Positions 1 to 10,439 of a stretch of 64,000 nt of DNA are shown piece by piece (the stretch's first letter is position 1; the number at the start of each line of letters is the position of its first letter). A model generated the notes under the pieces. That model worked only from the letters and a program-made list of their open reading frames with translations. It searched no databases and had not been told where the DNA came from. The position numbers and the translations under genes were made by a program. This DNA is from Branchinecta lynchi (lineage: Eukaryota > Arthropoda > Branchiopoda > Anostraca > Branchinectidae), in contig JAKZAP010000022.1 of the NCBI GenBank assembly GCA_023053575.1, positions 11,326,518 to 11,390,517 on the forward strand. Reading direction: 5' to 3'.

Positions 1-540
1 TGCCTTTTCCACAAAACCTTCTTAGAGCTTAAGCGAAGGGGTTACTCAATTACTTCGGGGTGATTCACACGTTACAATATTCAATTCGGACATAAATGAT
101 CATCTGGATATTTCTATGCCCTAATGCTAGTTGTATATGTTATATCATTGTCTCATTCCGAGGACTTGCACAGCTACTTTCCGGTGATTCGGACGCCATC
201 TCGGACGCCAATCCCCGATCTCGGAGAGAAATTATCCTATGGATAGTGCTAGTTTTGCATGTTCTTTGATTGTCTCCAAATCCGATTGTATTCCAAATCC
301 ACTTAAATGTGACCCGAAGGGCTTACCTAGCTACTTTCCGGTGGCTCACATGCTCTATCCATCTTCTAATGTTGAAACGTCTGAAACCAGTTAATTTAAA
401 TTATTCGCTGTTCACCTACTGCGATAGAACCACGAGTCATGGATATCTCCACCTTTACTTTCCACATTTTTCGCATTTTATTGTTTATTTGTAGGCCATA
501 ATGCTTTTCTTTGTATTCTTGTATTGTCTCCTTTTCATGT
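1..540. other. AT-rich DNA, no recognised feature
   Basis: No long reading frame, tRNA-like boxes or repeat shared with the rest of the window were recognised here. Short open frames have no recognisable motif. Confidence 0.5.
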
Positions 541-935
541 CCCCTTAAAGGACCTCTTGCTTTTCACTATTTTCGCACCTCCAGTTGCAACTTAAGTGGT
601 CTGCTGACCTCTCAAATCTCCGTCTTTACAAAGTCCTTGAGAGATACTTTATTTGAATTTTTGGGTTTTCAGCGCTAGCCGAGATTTTCCTAGGTTGCCA
701 GACAAGAACTTTGTTTTTAGCTTTTGATGCGAGCGAGCAGGCGCTGCCAAATTTCTTTTCGTCGCTCCTCGCGAAGGATAGCACCGGGGTTCGCTATGAT
801 TCCTCAGCTTTTAACCACGGCGCGTTCAGTTTTCAAATATTTTTGCGTCCAGCTGCCGTGTCAGAGAGCGGGGACGTCGGCAAGCTAAGAAGAAGATCAC
901 TAATTTCACGCGGGGAAAGTACCTAATGCTATTTT
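540..935. repeat. Dispersed repeat fragment (family M)
   Basis: The phrase TTAAAGGACC(T)CTTGCTT near 545 recurs near 11238. The stretch with AACCACGGCGCGTTCAGTTTTC near 815-835 resembles segments near 2920, 3112 and 11525. A related stretch lies at 63550-63730. These are scattered, diverged fragments. Element boundaries and class were not resolved. Confidence 0.35.
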
Positions 936-967
936 AGAAAAACGATTTATGTGCCTGAATTAGCTAG

Positions 968-1882
968 AAAGTAGATCACCGGAATTCCGGTAAACCCCCA
1001 CCAACTCCCCCGAAGAGCCCCGATCTTACAAGAACATATCTAGGTCTGGGTCTTTTTCTCACCAAATTCCATCCCGATCCCTCGACGCTAAGCGTTTCAC
1101 GAAAATTCTGGTGCCCCCCTACAACACCCCCCACAAGTATTGGATCCAGTCCGGACTTGATTGGAGCATCTGAGACGACACCTCTTTCCACTTGCCAAGT
1201 TTCCTTTCAGTCGCCCGTTTTAAAGTTGTGGGTGCCACTAGATTCCGGATTAACCATCCCTCCACTCCCCCCACGTTTGTCGGATCGTGCACACGACTAT
1301 TCGTTAGTCAGTTTGTTAGAGTCGCTGACATGCAAGCCGAGTTCCATCATCCTAGTACATCAGGAAGTACCAAACTCTTGGGATCACCATAGTTCCTGAC
1401 CCCTCCAACATCCCCACAGTGCCCGCATTCGGTCCGGTTATGTCATTGATGTATAGGACTTGTCCTTGCTCTGCTCACAAAGTTTCATCCCGGTCCCTCC
1501 ACGCTAAGACTTTCCCCAAGATTTTAGTTTCCCTTCCTCCAACTCCCCCCAAAGTCACCGGATCCGGTTCGGATTTTAAATGGGTCTTCAGAGACATGAG
1601 GTCTTTCCAAATGTCAAGTTTCATTTAGATCCTATCACCCGTTCAAAAGTTATACATACCTAAATATTCCAGATACCACGTCCCTCCACCCCCCTCACGA
1701 TGCTCGGATCGGGGAAGTGACTCTTTTTAACTTAATCTATTCGGGTCCCTGATATGCCTGCCAAGGTTCATCGTCGTAGCTTATGTGGAATTGCCCGAAC
1801 TACACGGACCGACCGACAGACCTTTGGACGGACAGAAATTGCGATCGCAACACGGCACTTGGCCGAAGGTCAAATGCCAAAA
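968..1882 (-). mobile_element. Family B element, reverse orientation
   Basis: Ends at the right with an imperfect palindrome (CGGCACTTGGCCGAAGGTC, about 1852-1870), preceded by a GGACGGACAG tetramer tract and then ~350-bp-period repeat units with C-rich stretches (CCACTCCCCCC) and phrases such as AAGTTTCATC and GGATCCGG. The same order, inverted, is seen at 17198-18118 and 45022-45498. It encodes no protein. Architecture (terminal hairpin, GTCCGTCC tract, tandem core) matches family A, so I infer a non-autonomous element of similar mechanism. Confidence 0.6.
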
Positions 1883-2865
1883 AAAAGGACTCAGGGCCAT
1901 GGCGGGGCAAAGTTGGAGAAAGAAAGAAATAACACGACCTATACTCCATTCCAAATATTCAGCATTCCCATACCAGTTCATATTAATAACTATCACTAAC
2001 ACAACTTCAACCTACAATAAAACGGTCACAAGTGGTCTATGACAAATTTGAGGAATCTACCCAATTGACGCAATTCTTTTGACACTTTAGTATACATCAG
2101 ATCTTTCATATGTTTCTACGCCGTAGGGGACTGCTTGATTTTCGTGTTGTTTAATTTCTCTCTCTTCCGATGAATATCATGATCCCTTCCGTTTGCTTGT
2201 TTCAGCGTGCGTAAATTGGAATTATCGCAACTCTTGCGATATCAAAATTATAGGAGGGAGCAGCTATTTTCGTATTACGCCGGGCGGTGAAACAAAAATA
2301 ATAACAGCACAGTAACGATTCGAACTCATTGGAACGCAACGTATGTTGTCATCTGGTACTCCCCGAGCACATGTGTCATCATTTAACCCGGAAATACACC
2401 TCTGTACACTTGACGCACTTGACACACAACTGAATCATAGAACAATGAATGTATACTATGCCAATATCCTCGAATTTCAAGCAAATTTGTACTTCGTGCC
2501 TTATTAATGAACATTTCACAGTAAATTTGCAAGTCACTTAATTCAAGAGGCGAATACCGGTAATTCTGCGACTAATGGTGTCGCATGACCTCATGGTTTA
2601 AGTGTAGGGGCGATTCACATGGGTGTAAGAAGTTAAAATAGTGGTAATGGTATAAGGGATGCCCATGGCATTTAATATATACGTCATCGTACGTCACAGA
2701 CGTGCCACTATTGTGTCTCGGTACCGGACAAATCTATCTGGATTTCGGGAAAAATCGAACTTTTCAAACTTTACCACCGTACAAGCCGTGAAAGTGTTGC
2801 GAATGCTTAAAAGACCCCTCGCAAGGGTTCTGCCGTTTGCATTATCTATTGCTCCCCTATGGAAT
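1883..2865. other. Intergenic DNA, nothing recognised
   Basis: Unique-looking, AT-rich sequence between a family B element and the LINE cluster. Open frames of up to 84 codons near 2659-2913 lack recognisable motifs and continue into a duplicated repeat. Confidence 0.45.
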
Positions 2866-2868
2866 TAT

Positions 2869-3260
2869 GGATCTTGTGCGTCGGACTCTTTTTCTTTTGC
2901 TAGACTTTTCTGACTTTTCAACCACGTCGCGCAGTTTTCTAATAATAATAAAAAAAAATCACCCATTGAACACACAAGGCAGAGACGGAGTAAGAGGGAA
3001 GAAATAAAAGGGGAAGAAAACAGTACAGTAAGAGAAAAAACAAAAAGACTACGACAACATTACTGGATCTTGTGCGTCAGACTCTTTTTCTTTTGCTAGA
3101 CTTTTCTGACTTTTCAACCGCGTCGCGCAGTTTTCTAATAATAATAACAAAAAATCACCCATTGAACACACAAGGCAGAGACGGAGTAAGAGGAAAGAAA
3201 TAAAAGGGGAAGAAAACAGTACAGTAAGAGGAAAAAATAAAGAGACTACGACAACATTAC
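2869..3260. repeat. Direct tandem duplication, ~196 bp x 2
   Basis: The segment starting GGATCTTGTGCGTC at 2869 and ending GACAACATTAC at 3063 is repeated from 3065 to 3260 with a few substitutions and one indel. The duplicated unit includes the 3' tail of the minus-strand LINE (AATAATAATAA followed by an A-run in plus sense) and flanking DNA, so it looks like a recent local duplication of an insertion junction. Confidence 0.85.
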
Positions 3261-3528
3261 ATATCTACAAAACCGACCTACTGAATAAAAGGCTATTCCA
3301 TTCATTACTTTTAAATCTCTGGATAAGCTGTCTAATTGCTATTAGCGGGTTAATGATATTGCAAGTTGCGGCTGTTTTTACTGTTTAGGATCCAGCAAGG
3401 GAGACGGAGCAGGTGATGTTTGCAGACATAATCAATATAACGAAATTGTTTTTTGTCTGTGTATGGTTAATATTTGCTAGAAGTTATTTGCTTTAAAGTA
3501 CGTATTTTGCACTTGACAGGTTGCATAT
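2942..3528 (-). mobile_element. LINE copy 2, 5'-truncated 3' end
   Basis: Bases 3262-3500 align along their length with 4421-4660 of the larger LINE (shared order: ATCTAYAAAAC, AGYTGTCYAAYTGCT, GGATCCARSRAGGGAG and a TTAATATTTGCTAGAAG-type end). The copy holds only the end of ORF2 and the 3' untranslated region, with an ATT/A-rich tail at its left edge. It sits directly downstream of the larger copy in the same orientation. 5' truncation is typical of target-primed reverse transcription. It is not coding. Confidence 0.65.
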
Positions 3529-3653
3529 AATAATAGTAATTTTATTTTTCACCCATCAAAAAGCACATGGCATAGACAGAGTATGAATAAAGAAAGAAAA
3601 GAAGAAGGAAACACTATAACAAGAGGAAACCAGACACAACATAGCATTATACT

Positions 3654-4411
3654 GGGACCGACTAAAAGCAGGAAAGGAAAGGCAAGAGAAAAGCAGGAAA
3701 GAATACTAAAACCAGGAAGGGCAAACTAAAACGAGGAAGGAATTACCAGGAGTCGAGGATTCGAAAAACTGGCAAGCCTTTCCTCTGTGTTAGTATCCCG
3801 TGAGGGGTCGGAAACTTACATTTGTAACAGTTCACCTTTTCCTCCTTTTAGTATTCGAAAAAACTGGCACGCTGTGCCGTGCTTTTCCACAGTTTAGTTT
3901 CTCGTGAGGGGTCGGCAACTTACATTTGTAAATGTTCACCTTTTCCTCCTTTTAGTACCTTGTCGGTAGGCGATAATGAGTCCAGCGAGTGGTCGGCAAC
4001 TAAGATATTTCAAGTCCACCATTTCTTTCATGGTTTTAGTAGCTTGTCATGGAGAGTACCAAAACGAGGAAAGAAATTAGGAATTCTAAAAAACTGGCAA
4101 GCCTTTCCTCTGTTTAGTATCTCGTGAGGTGTGGGCAACTTACGATTGTAAAAGTTCACCTTTTCTCCTTTTAGTCCCTCAGGGTATACTAGGATAGGCT
4201 TGCCAGTTTTTTCGAATACTAAAATGAGGAAAAGGTGAACTTTAACAAATGGAAGTTGCCGACCCCTCACGGGATACTAAACAGAGGAAAGGCTTGCCAG
4301 TTTTTCCAATCCTTGATTCCTGGTAATTCTTTCCTCGCTTTAGTTACTTCCTGGTTTAGTATTCTTTCCTGCTTTCCTCTTGCCTTTCATTTCCTGCTTT
4401 TAGTCGATCCC
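3654..4411. mobile_element. Foldback element (family G) with 9-bp target duplication
   Basis: Long imperfect inverted repeats start GGGACCGACTAAAAGCAGG at the left and end CCTGCTTTTAGTCGATCCC at the right. Flanks are CATTATACT (3645-3653) and CATTATACC (4412-4420), a 9-bp duplication with one change. Inside lie several diverged copies of a ~105-bp unit containing GTGAGGGGTCGG and AAAACTGGCA in both orientations. A 9-bp duplication is usual for Mutator-like transposons; that class is inference. It is inserted in the 3' region of LINE copy 1. Confidence 0.75.
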
Positions 4412-4422
4412 CATTATACCAT

Positions 4423-5607
4423 CTATAAAACTTTCTTATTGTAGAAGAATGCTCTCCCATTGATGCTTAATCTTATTGTTGTAATTCTATATAAGTTGTC
4501 CAACTGCTGTAAGTGGGTCCTTGATGTTGTAGGTAGTGACGATTTTACTATTTCGGATCCAAGGAAGGAGGCGGGGCAGGAATTTACAGAAACGAAAATA
4601 AATAGAGCGAATTTTTTTTTATCAGTGTTAGTTAACATTCGCCAGAAAGGTTCGATGTATAAAATGTGAGGCAGGGCCACCGAGTTAAAAATCGTGGCGA
4701 GAATAAGAAGGTTGAAACGCAACTTATTTGCCACAATGGAACCATAAGCTGCAGCGATCTTTTTGCAAATATGTTTGATCAACAGTGCTCTGGTCTCTCT
4801 GATCGACCTCCCGATCGGTAGACCAAGATAAATCATCTAATCTGCTGGTCTGACGTTCGAACTTCCCAGCCGTACAGTTATATCGGGGCTAGTTCTCCAA
4901 TTAAATAGAACAAATTGCGATTTTTCAAGGTTAAATTTCATTCGTACGCTGCTGTACTCATCACTTAATGTATCAAAATTTTCTTCAAGACGAGTAACTC
5001 ATCGACTGGGGTTTAGAATGTCATCCGCGTAACATACAAGACTAACGTCAATTCCACGACTAATACAAGCCGGCTTTACATTACTTTGAGGTTCTATTAC
5101 CGCATTGTTGAATAGCATTATTGAATAGTTGCGGCGAAACCATCCCTGTCTTACTCCTTTCTTAACAGGCACAACAACATGAGCATCCGGAAAACCAGGG
5201 ATTTGAATAACAAAAGCTAGATTATCGTAGAGGTCCCGGTAAGCACGGATTATAGATGGGTATACTCCTCGCTGACAAGCAGTATAAAGAATATGCTCAT
5301 GGACAAGCGAGTCGAAAGCCCTACTAACATCGTGGCTTGCAAGAACTAAAGACTCCTTACCAGACTCTGCGTCTAACAAAATGGAACAAACAGCACTTAG
5401 GGCGTGGGAACATCCCAGTCCCTTTTGGAACCCGAATTGACAAGGGGGCACATAACACTTTGAGTTAATTTCGGGAAACGTGACAAGCTCGAAGAGCTTG
5501 CACAATACATTTGAGACTGTAATTGGACGGTAAGAGCTACAAGAATCAGAAGGTTTCCCTTTTTTCAGAATTGGGTAAAGCTTTCCTTCAGAAAACAGTT
5601 TCTATGA
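4423..5607 (-). pseudogene. LINE ORF2 reverse transcriptase domain, decayed
   Basis: One minus-strand frame runs the length with at least two stops (TGA near 4997, TAG near 4838). Upstream of 5505 the frame reads YPILKKGKP and YRPITVSNVL, the usual start of non-LTR reverse transcriptases. In 5505-4999 the motifs, counted from 5505, are FGFQKG (24-29), DVSRAFD (59-65, catalytic Asp of motif A), KKGVRQG (115-121) and YADD (159-162, catalytic Asp pair). After the stops come MKFNLEKSQF and YLGLPIG, the motif following the palm. The W after VRQG followed by FRRN suggests local damage. Its role in an intact element is target-primed reverse transcription. Confidence 0.9.
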
Positions 5608-5756
5608 TTACTTGGAACATAATGCAAACATAATCTACCAGCAGGTCACTTGCCATTCCTAAGAGAGCCGCGCATGTCTAGTCAGTACCTCGAGAGCACT
5701 TTTTCTTTAACTTCCGGATAGCATATAAGACCACACTACGCTCCCCTACATAGTAA

Positions 5757-6060
5757 TTAACACTCCTTTTTTTTACTGAGACACTCATCTAATTTCCGCT
5801 TGAATTCCACCGCGATATCGGGAGCAGGGGAGTCAAATTCTTTAGTAAAATGACTGCACCATTCTTCCGGAACAATAGAGCACTGCTCACCACTTGGCTT
5901 AGGACGCAGCACATGTTTCCATAGCTCAGATCTGTTGGCCTGGACCTTATTCGTGTACTCGCGACGCACTTCACTCCGATACTTTGATAAAACTTTCGAA
6001 AACTTCCGGTTGGCCCACTTGCGAACAGTGTTTATCCATCCCTCCTTAGGTTTGCCACTT
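5757..6060 (-). pseudogene. LINE ORF2 linker between endonuclease and RT
   Basis: A minus-strand frame reading KFSKVLSKYRSEVRREYTNKVQ (split by no stop) then ELWKHV and EEWCSHFTKEFD. The tryptophan/phenylalanine spacing resembles the region just before the reverse transcriptase in APE-type LINEs. It is out of frame with the RT segment (frameshift or stops in 5610-5757). Assigned by position and general pattern, not by a diagnostic motif. Confidence 0.55.
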
Positions 6061-6286
6061 TCCAGCTATAGACGGTGCCAGAACTTGGCTTTTGCACAGG
6101 CTTCACGTAAGGATGGATTTTTGCCCATTCATGCTCACAGGAGCCAGTGCGAACTCTTATCACTGGGACCGAAGCTTTTTCGCCCTATCTTATTGCATGG
6201 CAGATAAGAGCACAAAATGTATTTATCTGGATCCTTGCTTCCGACCGAATATCGGAAATATCGGCAGAACCAGGTGGTACGGTACC

Positions 6287-6593
6287 CAGGGTTGCCACAT
6301 AAAATATATTTAGATAGTGACTTTTGTCCCAAAACAGAGAGTGAATTGGGAGTGAAATGTATTTTCATGAAATGTTCACTTTTGATCGAATCGCCTCTGT
6401 AAAAATGGCACTTCTTAATTTTGCTTTCATGAAATACTTGAAATAGTCACGTCTGGTCGGAATCCTTGCTGTGAAAAAGACACACTTGGTCATTTTCTGA
6501 AATAGAGTGATTTTCATGTCCTACGTAGGACTTGAGTGACAAAAACAAAATGGAGTGACAATTCACACTATCGTGCGACATGTGGCAACACTG
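6287..6593. mobile_element. hAT-like MITE with perfect 8-bp target duplication
   Basis: Terminal inverted repeats CAGGGTTGCCACAT (left) and ATGTGGCAACACTG (right), 307 bp, flanked on both sides by ACGGTACC (6279-6286 and 6594-6601). Eight-bp duplications and CAGGG termini are the hallmark of hAT transposons. No transposase frame is present, so it was moved in trans. It is inserted in the LINE between endonuclease and reverse transcriptase. Confidence 0.88.
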
Positions 6594-7284
6594 ACGGTAC
6601 CTTCAGTTTGTTGAGGATTTTGTTGCATACTCTTTGAAAAATCAAGGGGTTCGCCTTGTCCCAATCGGGCTTTGTGAACCATTTAGGCCGTCGGCTGGAA
6701 GGTAGGCCTATCTGCTGGGGAGTCTCAAAACAGAGACTTATTGGAAAATGATCCGAGGAGAAACTAGATTCGAATACATGCATAAGGGATTTTGCCACGG
6801 ACTGAAAGGTCAGAGCACGGTCCAGATTTGACGTAGGTCCACTGTGGTGGATATAGGTAACATCACTATCTTTCTCAGTTAGGCGTAACCAGGCCCGTAT
6901 CCAGGAATTTATTTCGGGGGGGGGGGGGGGGGGGGTCGGACAAAAAAGACAAAGATCAGAGGGAAAAGCCTGTAAAAATGATGATTTTTGCATGTTTCGG
7001 GGGGGGGGGGGGTTCAGCCTGAAAGCTGTGAACGCGAAGTGTTTTTCCGAATCGTCATCTCTGTAATCAGTCGGGAGATACGTATTGATTACGGCAAGTC
7101 CTTGGACTTCTACTGTCAGGTGATGATCGCTCTTCTTCAGAATGTATCTATATATGTAAGCCAGATGTGTAATCGATTGAGTTTGGAAACGGAAATAATA
7201 CGACGAAGAGAATTTTGTGACATCTTGCTTCGGTGTAATATTTACTACTTTCCACTGAGTAGAGTCGAGCGTGCCCTGCGACAA
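6594..7284 (-). pseudogene. LINE ORF2 APE-like endonuclease remnant
   Basis: A frame of 238 codons spans 7284-6568, its last eight codons read from the hAT MITE. Counted from 7284: INTYLP (66-71), then residues about 91-133 (proline-rich, from the G-tract MITE), then NLDRAL (153-158) and SDHFPI (177-182), the C-terminal signature of APE-like endonucleases including the catalytic Asp-His. After it KWFTKPDWDKAN leads toward the linker. The MITE insertion happens to keep the frame open, so the split motifs still read as one frame. Endonuclease N-terminal motifs are not visible. Confidence 0.75.
6885..7016 (+). mobile_element. G-tract MITE (family P1), copy in LINE endonuclease
   Basis: Begins CAGGCCCGTATCCAGG, then AATTTATTTC and a run of about 20 G, then GTCGGACAAAAAAGACA, GATCAGAGGGAAAAGCCT, a short AT segment and a second run of about 14 G. 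Other copies are at 25173, 26176, 29366, 41670 and 63105. The right terminal repeat is missing here and the target duplication could not be resolved. Confidence 0.7.
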
Positions 7285-7480
7285 GGCAGTGCTTCATCTG
7301 AGGCGGCAAAGTCATTCTACATGCGGGACAAGAAGGTTAGGACGGCTTCTTCATACATGACAAAGTCAAGAATAACTTTTCGCATCAGATCTGCAAATGA
7401 AACAACAGCCTTGTCGCATGGCACGCTGGACTTTACGCAGGGAAAAGTCACCACATACTATACCAAAACAAATTGTTAGA
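7215..7480. repeat. Inverted duplication at the LINE 5' edge
   Basis: Plus-strand 7230-7310 resembles the reverse complement of 7400-7475 (roughly 70 percent by eye). On the peptide level SQGTLDSTQWKVVN (minus) faces SHGTLDFTQGKVTT (plus). This makes a hairpin with ~80-bp arms at the 5' boundary of the recognisable LINE, possibly a foldback or a twin-primed inversion. Confidence 0.5.
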
Positions 7481-8245
7481 AAATTTTCGTCATTTAATTT
7501 CTAGATTTAAGGGAATACAGATGCACGCATGTGCCAATACGTGTTTTGCAGCTATCATGAGGGTTGAGGAACACCCAACAAATTAAGCGGAAACGAAAAA
7601 AAGCTTCACACACACAAACAGGGACAAAAATCATGTTCCGTACCAAACACCTTAATCTTATTGAAATAACGGTTGTTTCTGGCGGAAACAAAGGCGACCT
7701 CTTGTTAATTAACTATTGCGGATGTACTCATATTCACCAGGAAACACGCACTATTTACGATGCGTGCGCCACCTTCTAGGAGCGAAGGGTAAGGGGACGT
7801 TTTTGCGTGGATGGCTGTAGAGGTGAATGGGTGATCCGGTCCACGCGAAAATGAGAAAATCGATCTGGCGTTGAACGGCTGAGGAAGATGGGTTCAGTCC
7901 ACTGGATAGGAGCATTTGAGTGGGAAAGTTCACACAATATCCCGTTCAGCTCAACGCATTAATGTCTCGTTTGGTCAAATGACCTCTTGGAATATCCAGT
8001 TCGCCAGATTCTGGTCGAACCATCAATCTACTGGGAAAGCGAATCTAATAGATAGGTCCAAGATCCCTGTTACATTTACACCGAATTTTTCGTCAAAACA
8101 TTTGATTTTTGTTCATGAATACATGGTCATAACAACCTTTTTGTATCGGAACAGAGTAGGTCTACGTGAATGATGAGACTGTACAGCTAGGGGTATCAGC
8201 GTTGCTCCTAGCAGAAAAGTCAAAGAGAAAGAAGCTCTCACTTAA
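7481..8245. other. Intergenic DNA, nothing recognised
   Basis: Unique-looking sequence. Short frames on both strands lack motifs. Confidence 0.4.
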
Positions 8246-8248
8246 ATG

Positions 8249-9122
8249 AAGACCAAAGGTGTCGATGCGATCCCAAAAATCTAATATTTGAGTCAGACAA
8301 TCGGGTCTTGTCGTCGCCAGGTCCAGTGTTTGCAATGCTAATCATCAGAGAAAACCAAGTTCAGATATACCTCTATCAGCCATAGCTATTTTGACGATAC
8401 TGACCAAGACTTCCTGCTTTACGTCTGCCCAGTTTCTGGTTTCGCCCGAATTCCGAGCGAACTACTAGTCCAGCAAAAAAATTCAGAAACAAATCCAGCT
8501 TATCTAGAACATCTAATCAACTTTGAATACAAGTTTGACTGAAACCGGAGGCGAGCTCAAACATACTGGAAAACTGAAAACGCACAACTGTGAATCTGAA
8601 AACATACGAATAGAAATTTCTTCATAGCCATACGACTAAAACATATGATTTGTGGGTGAAATTCACGTTTGGTGACTGCCTATATGTTATTCTGAAAAGC
8701 TTAAAGCATAGGACTGTCATACAGACCTGTCAGCATGTCTTCTTACTCCTAAATCGAACATCCAATCAACTTCAAATAAAACTTTTAACAGTCCGGTTGC
8801 GGCCGGATTCCGGGTGAATTACTTGTCCGGCAAGAAAATGGTTTTCATCATCCTGTTCAGCATGTCTTCTTACCCCGTTCTCGACTGTTCCATTAGCTGT
8901 TTAAAAATATTTTGCTTGCCCCTCAATTTAAACCCCACCCCTAAATATAGGGCTACAAAGCCCATCTACGAGCTCGACTTTACTCTTGACCCAAACCACA
9001 CCAAGTTTCATCAAAATACCTCATTCCCTTCGAGAGTTATCGTGCTTACGGACGGACAGACGGACGGACAACTTGTGCGATGTCATAGGTATCCCTCCAC
9101 TTACGTTTTGGGATTCCAAAAA
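8249..9122 (-). mobile_element. Family A element, partial core
   Basis: Left end GACCAAAGGTGTCGATG; right end has the GGACGGACAGACGG tract, ACTTACGTTTTGGGATTCC and AAAAA. Core units carry CCGGATTCCGGG and ACTTGTCCGGCAAG. Its right edge abuts a truncated family C MITE exactly where intact C copies read CCAAAAGAAAAACAGATATC, so it appears to have entered that MITE. No protein is encoded. Confidence 0.7.
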
Positions 9123-9374
9123 CAGATATTCAGTCACATGACTAATTGCTAAACTCCTTTCTCACCAATCGGACAAAATTTGATGAAAGTGAGATGACTT
9201 TTCAGATACCACGACCAGTTACCACGGTCGGACCGTAGTGTCTGAAAAATCAGATACGACGCCAACTGGCCAGATACCACGATAACCGCAAAAACGCCTT
9301 TTGACCGTGGTATCAGATACCGCGATAACTGCAAAGACGACTTTAGACCGTGGTATCTGCAAAAACGCAACTAT
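9123..9374. mobile_element. Family C MITE, truncated
   Basis: Shares the central segment (CTAAACTCCTTTCTCACCAA, ATGAAAGTGAGATGAC) and the palindromic GATACCACGGTC units with the complete copies at 27863 and 57258, and ends CTGCAAAAACGCAAC followed by TA. The left portion is replaced by family A. Confidence 0.75.
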
Positions 9375-9375
9375 T

Positions 9376-9958
9376 GTCTCTCCACTGTGAAAGTATTACT
9401 ACATATTACATGCAACCTTTACTAACCTCACAAGGAGCCATTGTCTGTACCTCTGACTGAGCCGATAGCAAACGATACGAGAGGCGGGTCTTAGCTGCGT
9501 AAATTCTCTACAAGGGAAAATTGGATTTGGCTAGAGAGCAAGCAAAAATCGAAAATAGGCCAACTGGTGATAATGTTTGTTAGTTGAATGATGTCAAGTT
9601 CCAGTTCTACTTTAAAGGATACTTGCTTAGATCATATGGCAGGTGAACTCAAAACCAACTCGTGTCAAAAAGGACACCTTGATATCTTGGTCCACTTTCA
9701 GGTCACTTTCCAGTCTTTCGGTCAACCTTTGGTTTCCATAGGCCATCCCCTACTGTGATACCTGTCAGTATATTTGAAAGAAAAATGGTTCGAAAACTGC
9801 AGGGTATAACCGATTATGTCAATAGAGATATCAGAACCAAAAGGCAACCGTTGCAAGTGATACAAAAAAATTGATTATTATCGAGCGTGTTGAATTTCCC
9901 GTGACTGATATGGATGGCATCAAGGTATTTTAGTACGAAAAAATGCCTTGAACGGTTC
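9376..9958. other. Intergenic DNA, nothing recognised
   Basis: No shared repeat or coding motif recognised between the C fragment and the family I copy. Confidence 0.4.
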
Positions 9959-9959
9959 G

Positions 9960-10195
9960 GAACGCAGCTATTTTAAAGCATTCCCTGCACTATTGACCGA
10001 TTATGTTCCAGTTTTCAAAACTATTGAATACTGTAAAACTAGGCCCTGCGTTTAACAAATTATCCACAGCTTCGGCTGTTTTAAGCCTTTCCCTATTGAC
10101 TTCTAGCAAAAACTCGCCAAAATTCAAATACTGGTTTTGCGCAACACTCGTTGGGAGTATAATGCGCATGGACAAAGTGAATCGTTGCAAGTGCT
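9960..10195 (-). repeat. Family I repeat, reverse copy
   Basis: The reverse complement reads AATTTTGGCGAGTTTTTGC, AGGCTTAAAACAGCC, GTTTTACAGTATTCAATAG and resembles 60740-60850 and 10840-10960. Part of a ~400-bp dispersed repeat of unknown class. Confidence 0.55.
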
Positions 10196-10312
10196 AAAAT
10201 CGTCCTGGTTCAAAATGTCCATGGCTTGAACTGTCCACGGGGGATGCCAAAATTATCCTGGGACAACGGACAACGAGACTAAAAGGGACAGGATTACCGC
10301 GGAAGTAAGGTG
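10196..10312 (+). repeat. Family Q repeat
   Basis: CGGACAACGAGACTAAAAGG and GACAGGATTACC at 10265-10298 recur inverted at 15690-15735. The neighbouring TTCAAAATGTCCA-type phrase matches the short-period repeat next to the other copy. Confidence 0.6.
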
Positions 10313-10439
10313 TCGTTAGTGGGGTGTCGAACGTAACGTATGAAATTTGGGTCTCCGGGAAATTTTGGGTCTCTGAGATTTTGGGTCTCCTATAATGACA
10401 ATTTGGGTCTCCGCTTTAGAATCAATGAGTGCAATTATG

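Larger units (their letters stand above)
3530..7290 (-). mobile_element. LINE copy 1 with three nested transposons
   Basis: Reading right to left: endonuclease remnant (7284-6594), linker, reverse transcriptase (about 5607-4423), then the 3' region ending near 3530 in an ATTAT-rich tail. Three insertions interrupt it: a G-tract MITE (about 6885-7016), a hAT-like MITE (6287-6593) and a foldback element (3654-4411). Removing the last rejoins GACACAACATAG with CATCTATAAAAC, matching uninterrupted LINE copy 2. APE endonuclease plus YADD reverse transcriptase places it in the Jockey/CR1/L2/I group of non-LTR elements; the clade is not resolved. Stops and frameshifts make it dead. Confidence 0.8.
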
